Source: DATHVI01 sp035461385 (lineage in GTDB: Bacteria > Actinomycetota > Thermoleophilia > Solirubrobacterales > 70-9). Taken from it: a stretch of 6,524 bases of DNA. Under the pieces are notes generated by a model, which made no database searches, was not told where the DNA came from, and saw only the letters and a program-made list of their open reading frames with translations. Location of the stretch: assembly GCA_035461385.1 (NCBI GenBank), contig DATHVI010000110.1:1-6524 (forward strand), written 5' to 3'. The first letter of the stretch is position 1. Every line of letters starts with the position of its first letter. This document shows positions 1-6,408 of the stretch, piece by piece. Made by a program: the position numbers and the translations under genes.

Positions 1-48
1 CCGCCGCCGGGCGGCCGGGACCCCTCGCCGCCGCCGGCCGGCAGGTGC

Positions 49-1767
49 TCAGGCCGCCGCTCGCCCGCGCAGGCGCCGGCGCAGGCGCCCGAACCTGCGG
101 TCGGCGATGACCCGATGGGCGGCGTTGTGGCCGCAGCAGCCGGTGACGCCCCCGCCGGGGTGGGTGCCGGCGCCGCAGAGATAGAGGCCGCGGACCGGCG
201 TCGCGTACCGCGCCAGCGCCGGCGACGGGCGCATGAACGCCATCTGGTCGAGGCCCTGCTCGCCCTGGAAGATCGATCCGCCCTCGAGCCCGAAGACCCG
301 CTCGAGGTCGGGGGGCGCGAGGATCTCGCGCTCGACGATCGCGTCCGGCAGGTTGGGGGCGAACCGGGCGAGCTCCTCGATGCACGCGTCCGCGTAGCGC
401 TCGCGCGCGCCGTCCGGCCACCCGTCCTCGTCCGGCGGCCCGTACTGGGTGAACATCGTCATCACCCAGCCGTCGCCGTCGGTGAGGGTCGAGTCGACGG
501 CCGAAGGCAGTTCCGCCTCGACGTACGGGCGCGCCGCCGGGCGGCCGAGGCAGACGTCCTGCCAGGCCCGCTCGAGGTAGTCGATCGAGGGGCAGACGTT
601 GACTCCCGCATGCATCATCAGGCGCTGCTCCTCGTCGCTCACACCCTCGTAGCGAGGAGGCTCGGAGAGCAGCATGTTGATCTTCACCGAGCCGCCACGG
701 CTGCGGTACCGGCGCATGTCCTCGGCGACTTCGTCCGGGAAGTGCTCCGCGCCGGCGAGGTCGAGGACGGTCGTTCGCGGGTGCGCGTTGGAGACGACGA
801 TCGGCGCCCGCAGCGCCTCCCCGCCCGCGAGCGTGACCCCGACCGCACGCCCGTCGCGGACGACGATCGAGGCGACGTCGGCCCCGGTACGGACCTCGGC
901 GCCCGCCGCCTGGGCAGAGCGCGCGATCGCGGCGCTGATCGCCCCCATGCCGCCGACGACCTGACCCCAGGCCCCCTCGATCCCGCCGCACTCGCCGAGC
1001 GCGTGGTGGAGGAGGTTGTACGCGGTGCCCGGCGTTCGCGGGCCAGCCCAGACGCCGACGACGCCGCTCGACGCGGTCGACCCCTTGAGCCCGTCGAGCA
1101 CGAACCAGTCGTCGAGCAGATCCCCAACCGACATCGTGAACACCCGGACCAGGTCATGGACCTCGCCCCGCGACATCCCGGCGATCCTCCCCGCTTCACG
1201 CAGCAGGCCGCCGAGGTCGGCGGGGTGCTTCGAGCCGAGGCTCGGCGGCGGGCGCAGCATCATCGGCTTGACGAACGCCGCCGCGCGGTCCATCAGCGCC
1301 TCGAACGCCGGATAGGCCTCGGCGTCGCGGGTCGAGTGCCGCGCGATCGAGGCGGCGGTGCGCTCGACCTCGTTGTGGAAGAAGATCGGGCCCCGCTCGG
1401 TCAGCGACACATAGGCCGGGTCGAGCGGCATCGCCCGATAGCCGTAGTCGGCGAGCCGCAGGTCGGAGACGATCTTCGGCTGCAGCATCGAGACGACGTA
1501 GGAGGCACGCGAGACCCTCACCCCGGGCCACAGCTCCTCGGTCACGCAGGCGCCGCCGAGCACCTCGCGGCGCTCGAGGACGCAGACGTCGAGGCCGGCC
1601 CGGGCGAGGTATGCGGCCGCGGTGAGGCCGTTGTGCCCGCCGCCGACGACGATCACGTCGTAGGAGCTGCGCCCGGGGGGCCCGGGGGCGGCGAGCTCCG
1701 CCGGCCCGCCGTGCGACTCGGACGCCGCCGCCCCGGTCGAGGTGGGTGAGGTCGCCGGCTCGATCAC
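49..1767 (-). CDS. Phytoene desaturase-like FAD-dependent oxidoreductase
   Basis: This is a flavin-dependent amine-oxidase/phytoene-desaturase type oxidoreductase, probably soluble and cytoplasmic; its substrate is unknown. Numbering from the GTG start (572 aa), residues 40-47 (VVGGGHNG) begin the Rossmann dinucleotide-binding fold. The ADP-ribose-binding acidic residue ends the second strand at E65 (VCVLER), and VLGGACVTEELWPG at 69-82 is the next FAD-contacting segment. The C-terminal FAD motif CGAGTHPGGGVTG is at 531-543, followed by an unusual Cys-Cys pair. The middle is the divergent substrate domain. About 35 Ala/Pro/Ser-rich residues precede the Rossmann fold and are probably disordered. 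An in-frame ATG at 1785 would add six residues, but I prefer GTG 1767: a -10-like TATCGT overlaps the ATG-side codons, and neither start has a Shine-Dalgarno sequence. The gene lies 83 bp downstream of the acyl-CoA synthetase on the same strand, with its own promoter-like region. Carotenoid synthesis is unlikely because no phytoene synthase or other carotenoid gene is nearby. Family call strong, reaction unknown. Confidence 0.9.
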   Translation of the reverse strand: MIEPATSPTSTGAAASESHGGPAELAAPGPPGRSSYDVIVVGGGHNGLTAAAYLARAGLDVCVLERREVLGGACVTEELWPGVRVSRASYVVSMLQPKIVSDLRLADYGYRAMPLDPAYVSLTERGPIFFHNEVERTAASIARHSTRDAEAYPAFEALMDRAAAFVKPMMLRPPPSLGSKHPADLGGLLREAGRIAGMSRGEVHDLVRVFTMSVGDLLDDWFVLDGLKGSTASSGVVGVWAGPRTPGTAYNLLHHALGECGGIEGAWGQVVGGMGAISAAIARSAQAAGAEVRTGADVASIVVRDGRAVGVTLAGGEALRAPIVVSNAHPRTTVLDLAGAEHFPDEVAEDMRRYRSRGGSVKINMLLSEPPRYEGVSDEEQRLMMHAGVNVCPSIDYLERAWQDVCLGRPAARPYVEAELPSAVDSTLTDGDGWVMTMFTQYGPPDEDGWPDGARERYADACIEELARFAPNLPDAIVEREILAPPDLERVFGLEGGSIFQGEQGLDQMAFMRPSPALARYATPVRGLYLCGAGTHPGGGVTGCCGHNAAHRVIADRRFGRLRRRLRGRAAA

Positions 1768-1773
1768 TGCGCG

Positions 1774-1810
1774 ACGATAACACATCGTGCTATTGACTAC
1801 AAGATTAGTC
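1774..1810 (-). promoter_or_regulatory. Putative promoter and operator of the FAD oxidoreductase gene
   Basis: This AT-rich island sits between the synthetase stop and the oxidoreductase start. On the minus strand, TTGTAG (1802-1797) is spaced 17 bases from TATCGT (1779-1774), a plausible -35/-10 pair, and the GTG start follows six bases later. That would give a leaderless or nearly leaderless message. A perfect inverted repeat GACTA-N6-TAGTC (1795-1810) covers the -35, as a repressor operator would. Bases 1788-1802 match 5172-5186 at 13 of 15 positions. The elements are read directly from the sequence; their function is inferred. Confidence 0.45.
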
Positions 1811-1850
1811 GAGGAACGCTCGAAGGGCCCCGGGCGGCCGAGGGCGGCGG

Positions 1851-3911
1851 TCAGCCGCGGGCGAGGGCGTCGACGGCGGTCGCGCCGGATCCGTCGACGA
1901 TCACCGGGTTGAGCTCGAGCACGGAGAGGCCGCGCTCGAGGAGCAGGTCGCCCACCGCCGAGGCCACGCGCGCGATCGCGGCGACGTCGACCGGCTCGCC
2001 GCCTCGGGCGCCGTCGAGGACCGGGGCCGCGCGCAGGGAGCGCAGCGCGTCGGCGACTCGGTGCGCGGTCGCCGGCAGCGGGACGATTGCGACCTCGTCG
2101 AGCTCCTCGGCCCAGAAGCCGCCGAGGCCGACGACGAGCGCCGGGACGACCCCATCGGCGTGGGCCGCGACCAGGAGCTCGACTCCGGGCGCGACCATCC
2201 GCTCGATTAGCAGCTCGGCGCCGTCCGCCGCAGGCGAGGCGAGCAGCCGCCGCGCGGCATCGCGAAGCGCGTCGTCGTCGCCGATCCCGAGGAAGAGCGC
2301 CCCGGCGTCGGCCTTGTGGAGCAGGCCCGGCCGGGAGAGCTTGAGCGCGACCGGGTAGCCGAGCGCGCGCGCCGCCTCGACGCAGTCCTCGGTGCTCGCG
2401 CAGCGGCGGCCGGTCGGAACCGGAATCCCGGCTTCGACCAGGATCGCCTTCGTCTCACCTTCGCCGATCCAGCCTCGATCGCCGCTCCGCCTCGTGCCTG
2501 CGGCGCTCCCGATCTCGCGCAGCCGCTGCGGGTCGGCGGGCTCCCGACGCAGCGCCAGCGCGCACGCGAGGGCGGTGCGCAGCCCCCCGACCGCGGGGAT
2601 CCCCCGGCGGTCCAGCTCGCGCGTGGCCCGCTCGTCGGCGAGGTCCGGCAGCGTCGAGGCCAGGAGCGGCGCTGCCGCGGATCGCCCGGCGCCCGCGACG
2701 AGCGCTTCCCGGACCCCGCGCCAAACGGGCTCCGCGGCGGCCGACAGCCCGGTCGGGTGGTCGTAGAGCAGCAGCAGCTGATCGACGCCCGGGTCGTCTC
2801 CGACGGTCGCGACGACCTCGCGCAGGGCATCGAGGTCGTCCCAGAGCATCGCCGTGTAGTCGAGTGGGTTGGCGATCGTCGCCGCCGCGGGCAGGAGCTC
2901 GCCGAGGCGCTTCGCGGTCGCGGGCGTGAGATCGGGGAGGTCGAGCCCGAGCTGTGCAGCCTGGTCGCCGGCTACGCCCGCGTCGCCGCCCGAGCAGGTG
3001 AGAACCGCGAGTCCTCCGGTCCGCGACGGCCGCGCGGCCGGCTGCGCCAGGGCACGGGCGAGCTCGAGCAGCTCGTGCGGGTCGCTCGCCCAGGCCGCGC
3101 CGGCCTCCTCGACCAGCGCCCTGAAGACGCGCTGGTCTCCGGCGACGGCCCCGGTGTGGGCCGCCGCGGCTCGCGCCCCGGCCACCGACGTGCCGACCTT
3201 GAGCACCGCGACTCCGACCCCGCGCTCCGCGCACGCGGCGAGCGCTTCGCAGAGACGATCCCCGTCTCCGTCGCCCTCGAGAAACAGGGCCACCGAGCCG
3301 ACGCCGTCAGCGACCGCCAGCGCGGCGAGCCAGTCGCTGGCGTCGCAGACCGCCTGGTTGCCGGTCGAGACGACGGTGTGCCAGCCGATCCCGCGCCGCG
3401 ATCCGAGGGCGTTGACGCCGACGTTGCCGCTCTGGGTCACCATCGCCACCGAGCCGGGCTCGAACGGGGCCACCGAATCGCCCCACAGCGGCGCCCGCGA
3501 GCGGGCGGCGACGATCCCGTTGCCGTTCGGCCCGCAGACCGGCAGCCGGTGCGCGAGCGCGGCTTCGCGGAGCTGACGCTCGAGCTCGCGTCCCGACGCG
3601 ACCTCCCCGAGCCCGGCGGAGAGCACGATCGCGCCGCCGCAGCCCCGTTCGCCGGCGTCGCGGACCACCGCCGGCACGCCGGCCGCGGGGATCGCGACGA
3701 CGACCGCGTCGACCGGCTCGGGAAGCTCGGCGACGCTTGCGACGCACGGCCGGCCCAGCGCCTCGCGCCGGCTCGGGTTCACCCCCCACACCGCGCCCTC
3801 GAACCCGGCCCGCTCGAGGTTCTCGAGCACCGCCCCGGCGTAGGACTCGGGCCGGTCGTTGGCTCCCACCACGGCCACCGACCGCGGCGCGAGGAGCGGG
3901 GAGAGGTCCAT
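1851..3911 (-). CDS. ADP-forming acyl-CoA synthetase (CoA-binding/ATP-grasp fusion)
   Basis: This cytoplasmic NDP-forming acyl-CoA synthetase is related to succinyl-CoA synthetase. In this family a carboxylate, ATP and CoA give acyl-CoA, ADP and phosphate through a phosphohistidine. The 686 residues have the usual fused order. A CoA-binding Rossmann domain (about 5-130) starts with SVAVVGANDRPES. The succinyl-CoA-ligase-like domains (about 150-460) carry VTQSGNVG at 158-165 and the catalytic histidine H252 in AAAHTGAVAG. A C-terminal ATP-grasp domain (about 480-686) carries VALKLSRPGLLHKADAG (521-537) and ELNPV (666-670). The length is normal for the fused form. The C-terminal acetyltransferase domain found in PatZ-type proteins is absent, so this is an enzyme rather than a protein acetyltransferase. 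The ATG at 3911 has a weak AGG (3919-3917) five bases upstream. It follows the dehydrogenase stop by 33 bp, so the two are probably co-transcribed. The acyl substrate cannot be read from the sequence. Confidence 0.92.
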   Translation of the reverse strand: MDLSPLLAPRSVAVVGANDRPESYAGAVLENLERAGFEGAVWGVNPSRREALGRPCVASVAELPEPVDAVVVAIPAAGVPAVVRDAGERGCGGAIVLSAGLGEVASGRELERQLREAALAHRLPVCGPNGNGIVAARSRAPLWGDSVAPFEPGSVAMVTQSGNVGVNALGSRRGIGWHTVVSTGNQAVCDASDWLAALAVADGVGSVALFLEGDGDGDRLCEALAACAERGVGVAVLKVGTSVAGARAAAAHTGAVAGDQRVFRALVEEAGAAWASDPHELLELARALAQPAARPSRTGGLAVLTCSGGDAGVAGDQAAQLGLDLPDLTPATAKRLGELLPAAATIANPLDYTAMLWDDLDALREVVATVGDDPGVDQLLLLYDHPTGLSAAAEPVWRGVREALVAGAGRSAAAPLLASTLPDLADERATRELDRRGIPAVGGLRTALACALALRREPADPQRLREIGSAAGTRRSGDRGWIGEGETKAILVEAGIPVPTGRRCASTEDCVEAARALGYPVALKLSRPGLLHKADAGALFLGIGDDDALRDAARRLLASPAADGAELLIERMVAPGVELLVAAHADGVVPALVVGLGGFWAEELDEVAIVPLPATAHRVADALRSLRAAPVLDGARGGEPVDVAAIARVASAVGDLLLERGLSVLELNPVIVDGSGATAVDALARG

Positions 3912-3944
3912 CGCTACCTGCCGCGCCCGGGCCCGCCGGCCCGC

Positions 3945-5153
3945 TCAGGTGAGGATCGCCTCGACGCCACGCTTCTCGAGCCCGCGGGCGATGATCAGGC
4001 GCTGGATCTCGCTCGTCCCCTCCCAGATCCGGTCGACCCGGAGCTCGCGCAGGAACCGCTCGGCGACGTTGGAGCGCATGTATCCGCGGCCACCGAAGGC
4101 CTGGACGCAACGGTCGGCGCACCGCCACGCCGCCTCGCTCGTGAACAGCTTCGCGACCGAGGCCTTGTGATGGACGAGCTTCGGCTCGGCGCCGCCGTCG
4201 GCGAGCATCGCGACGGTCAGCGTCAGCAGCCGGCCGGCGGTCGCATCCGCGGCCGAGTCGGCGAGGGGGAACGAGACGCCCTGGTGGTCGTAGATCCGCG
4301 CTCCTCCCTGCTCGCGGTCGATCGCCCATGCGACCGTTTCGTCGAGGAGCCGCCACATCGCCCCGCCGCAGCGGGCCGCGATCCCGAGCCGCTCCTCGGT
4401 GAACCACGACCGCTGCAGGTTCTCGCCGGCGCCGACCTCGCCGATCACCGCGCCGGCGGGGACCTCGAGGTCGCGAAGGGCGATCGTCGGATGCCCGTCC
4501 GGGTAGCTGTGGGTGAACTGGGGATCGTCGACGTAGGCGACGCCGGCGGCATCGGTGTCGACCACGAACAGGGTCGGCAGGCGATCCGGCCCGTCGACGA
4601 GGTTGGCCATCACGATCAGCACGGCGGCGGCGTCGCCCGAGGTGACGAACCACTTCTCCCCGTTGAGGACGTACCCGCCGTCGCTGCGCCGAGCGGTCGC
4701 CTCGATCGCTGACGGGTCTGAGCCGGCGCCCCGCTCGGTGACCGCATAGGCATCCTTGAGCTCGCCTCGCAGGGCCGGGCGCAGATAGCGCTCAACCTGC
4801 TCCGGCGAGGCGTGGCGCCAGACGTTGTAGGCGTTCGGGACGTGCCAGTGGATCGCGTTGGTGGTCCGGCCGTACTGCTCCTCGACCAGCGCCCACTCGA
4901 GGTGGGTCCAGCCCTGGCCGCCGTGCTCGGGCGAGTGCAGGCCCCCCTGCAGCCGTGCTTCGAAGGCCGCCTGCTTCACCTCCGCGATCTTCTCGTCCGG
5001 CAGCCGTCCACCGCGCCGCTCGGCCTCCTGCTCGAGCGGCATCAGGACGTCTTCGGCGAAGCGACGGGCGCGCTCCTGGAGTGCCCGTTGGGCGGGGGTG
5101 AGCGCGAACGGAAGCGCTCCGGACTCGACCGCGGCCGCCGCCTTGACCTCCAT
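3945..5153 (-). CDS. Acyl-CoA dehydrogenase family protein
   Basis: This FAD enzyme should introduce an alpha,beta double bond into an acyl-CoA and pass electrons to an electron-transfer flavoprotein, which is not encoded here. From ATG 5153 it has 402 residues, a normal length. The N-terminal helical domain covers about 15-130. The beta domain opens with the family signature VTERGAGSD (138-146), followed by LNGEKWFVTSG (163-173). The C-terminal helical domain contains QAFGGRGY (351-358), then IWEGTSEIQRLIIAR (376-390), where E378 aligns with the catalytic base of medium-chain acyl-CoA dehydrogenase. A TTG two codons upstream (5159) is a possible alternative start. I prefer the ATG, which lies about nine bases after a -10-like TAGAGT and lacks a Shine-Dalgarno sequence. 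The gene is first in a probable operon with the acyl-CoA synthetase and diverges from the Rieske oxygenase gene. A crotonobetainyl-CoA-reductase-like role is possible given the Rieske neighbour but is not shown. Chain-length specificity is not predictable. Confidence 0.94.
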   Translation of the reverse strand: MEVKAAAAVESGALPFALTPAQRALQERARRFAEDVLMPLEQEAERRGGRLPDEKIAEVKQAAFEARLQGGLHSPEHGGQGWTHLEWALVEEQYGRTTNAIHWHVPNAYNVWRHASPEQVERYLRPALRGELKDAYAVTERGAGSDPSAIEATARRSDGGYVLNGEKWFVTSGDAAAVLIVMANLVDGPDRLPTLFVVDTDAAGVAYVDDPQFTHSYPDGHPTIALRDLEVPAGAVIGEVGAGENLQRSWFTEERLGIAARCGGAMWRLLDETVAWAIDREQGGARIYDHQGVSFPLADSAADATAGRLLTLTVAMLADGGAEPKLVHHKASVAKLFTSEAAWRCADRCVQAFGGRGYMRSNVAERFLRELRVDRIWEGTSEIQRLIIARGLEKRGVEAILT

Positions 5154-5192
5154 CGGCAAGCGACTCTAACATGCGATTTACTACAAAGTCAA
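5143..5192. promoter_or_regulatory. Divergent promoter region with shared operator-like box
   Basis: This region lies between the divergent dehydrogenase and Rieske genes. On the minus strand, TTGACT (5192-5187) is followed 17 bases later by TTAGAG (5169-5164), or 18 bases later by TAGAGT (5168-5163): a good -35/-10 pair for the dehydrogenase. On the plus strand, TTGACC (5143-5148) and TAACAT (5167-5172), 18 bases apart, could serve the Rieske gene, with transcription starting near 5179. The imperfect inverted repeat GATTT-N6-AAGTC (5175-5190) would overlap the minus-strand -35 and the plus-strand start site. Bases 5172-5186 repeat the box found at 1788-1802. Sequence matches are observed; promoter activity is inferred, and the plus-strand promoter is the weaker call. 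Confidence 0.45.
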
Positions 5193-5204
5193 CGACGCCA
5201 CGGC

Positions 5205-5210
5205 AGGAGG
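5205..5210 (+). promoter_or_regulatory. Strong Shine-Dalgarno site of the Rieske oxygenase gene
   Basis: AGGAGG sits seven bases upstream of the GTG at 5218, which fixes that GTG as the start. It contrasts with the two minus-strand starts at 1767 and 5153, which have no recognisable Shine-Dalgarno sequence. The Rieske gene is therefore probably made from a leadered message, unlike its divergent partner. Confidence 0.85.
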
Positions 5211-5217
5211 GCCGAGA

Positions 5218-6408
5218 GTGAGCAACAGCGAGCGCCCAGCGATGACCCTGAACCTCGACGCCGCCCAGGTCCGCGCGACCCTCGAGCCGCTCGAGCGCGC
5301 CTCGATGCTCCCGCCGGCGGCGTTCACCGACCCTGCCGTCTTCGACTGGGAGCTCGACAACGTCTTCAGCGGCTGGGTCTGCGTCGGGCACGCGTCGGCC
5401 GTCGCCGAAACCGGGCGCTTCATGATGCGTGAGATCGGGCCGAGCAGCGTCGTCGTCATCGGCGGCGAGGACGGCCGCCCGCGGGCGTTCCTCAACGTCT
5501 GCCGTCACCGCGGGGCGCGGATCGTGACCGAGACCGAGGGCAGCGTTCGCCGCCGCCTCCAATGTTCGTATCACGCTTGGTCGTACGCGCTCGACGGCGA
5601 GCTCCGGGCAGCACCGCACATGGACGGCGTCGAGGACTTCGAGCCCTCCTGCTATGGCCTCGTGCCGGTCAGGCTCGCCGTCGCCGGCGGCCTCGCCTTC
5701 GTCGACCTCGGCGGCGAGGCGCCGGAGGTCGCCGACCACGTCGGGGAGCTCGCCGCGCACCTCGACCGCTACCGGCTCGGCTCGCTCGCCCGCGCCGGCG
5801 AGCGCCGCTACGCGGTCGACGCCAACTGGAAGGCGATCGCCGAGAACTACAACGAGTGCCTCCACTGCCCCGGAGTCCACCCGGAGCTGAACGAGCTCAG
5901 CCACTACATGAGCGGCGAGGAGGTGGTCGGCGCGGGCGCCTGGTGCGGAGGGTCGATGACCCTGCGCGAGGACGCGAAGACGATGGGCACCGGCGACGGG
6001 CACGCGAGCTCGCGCCCGCCGATCAGCGGGCTCGAGGCGGCCGACCTCGACTCGGTCCTGTACTTCGCGCTGTTCCCGAACGCGCTCGTCTCGCTCCACC
6101 CCGACTACGTGATGCTGCACACCCTCTGGCCGCGCGCGGCCGAGCGCACCGAGGTGGTCTGCGAGTGGTACTTCGAGCCGGAGACGATCGCCGCCGACGG
6201 GTTCGACCCCAGCGACGCGATCGAGTTCTGGGACCAGGTCAACCGTGAGGACTGGCACGTCTGCGAGCTGACCCAGAAGGGGGTCCGCACGCGCGGCTAC
6301 ACCCCGGGCCGCTACTCGGCCGAGGAGGTCGACGTCCACGCCTTCGACGTCATGGTCGCCGAGCGCTACATCGAGGCGCTGCGCGAGCCGGCCGGGGTGG
6401 GTCTGTGA
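5218..6408 (+). CDS. Rieske non-heme iron oxygenase, alpha subunit
   Basis: This is the terminal oxygenase component of a Rieske-type ring-hydroxylating or demethylating system, a cytoplasmic enzyme that uses O2 and electrons from a separate reductase. The 396 residues are a normal alpha-subunit length. The Rieske [2Fe-2S] domain (about 45-160) has the ligands C95-x-H97 (NVCRHRGAR) and C116-x2-H119 (LQCSYHAW). The catalytic SRPBCC domain follows with ENYNECLHCPGVHPEL (209-224), in which H216 and H221 are the likely mononuclear iron ligands. D345 in NREDWHVCE is the probable third. The bridging residue between the two metal centres, Asp in naphthalene dioxygenase, is E213 here. Glutamate at this position is known from carnitine monooxygenase CntA, so a quaternary amine or other N-methyl substrate is a reasonable but unproven guess. 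No beta-subunit gene is present, which suits an alpha-only enzyme. No reductase is in the window. The gene diverges from the dehydrogenase, and its TGA overlaps the next open frame. Confidence 0.93.
   Translation: MSNSERPAMTLNLDAAQVRATLEPLERASMLPPAAFTDPAVFDWELDNVFSGWVCVGHASAVAETGRFMMREIGPSSVVVIGGEDGRPRAFLNVCRHRGARIVTETEGSVRRRLQCSYHAWSYALDGELRAAPHMDGVEDFEPSCYGLVPVRLAVAGGLAFVDLGGEAPEVADHVGELAAHLDRYRLGSLARAGERRYAVDANWKAIAENYNECLHCPGVHPELNELSHYMSGEEVVGAGAWCGGSMTLREDAKTMGTGDGHASSRPPISGLEAADLDSVLYFALFPNALVSLHPDYVMLHTLWPRAAERTEVVCEWYFEPETIAADGFDPSDAIEFWDQVNREDWHVCELTQKGVRTRGYTPGRYSAEEVDVHAFDVMVAERYIEALREPAGVGL

Noticed and set aside
1..48. GC-rich repeats such as CCGCCG and CCGGCCGG downstream of the oxidoreductase, as a terminator or the end of another gene
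   Set aside because: Too short and too low in complexity. No T-run is visible and no frame can be judged from 48 bases.
115..1749. Long plus-strand open frame opposite the FAD oxidoreductase gene
   Set aside because: Arg/Ala/Gly/Asp-rich translation without motifs, fully antisense to a gene with clear FAD-binding motifs. It is a compositional shadow.
49..1767. Carotenoid biosynthesis enzyme (true phytoene desaturase)
   Set aside because: The fold motifs match the broad family, but no phytoene synthase, cyclase or other carotenoid gene is present, and the neighbours are CoA and Rieske enzymes.
1812..1850. GC-rich self-complementary stretch (GGGCCC, CGGGCGGCCG) after the synthetase stop, as a terminator
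   Set aside because: The possible stems are short and irregular, and no T-run follows on the minus strand. Such palindromes are common by chance at this GC content.
2316..4712. Very long plus-strand open frame opposite the synthetase and dehydrogenase genes
   Set aside because: It is antisense to two clear enzyme genes and its translation is an Arg/Gly/Asp/Ala-rich mix with no domain. It is open only because high GC makes stop codons rare.
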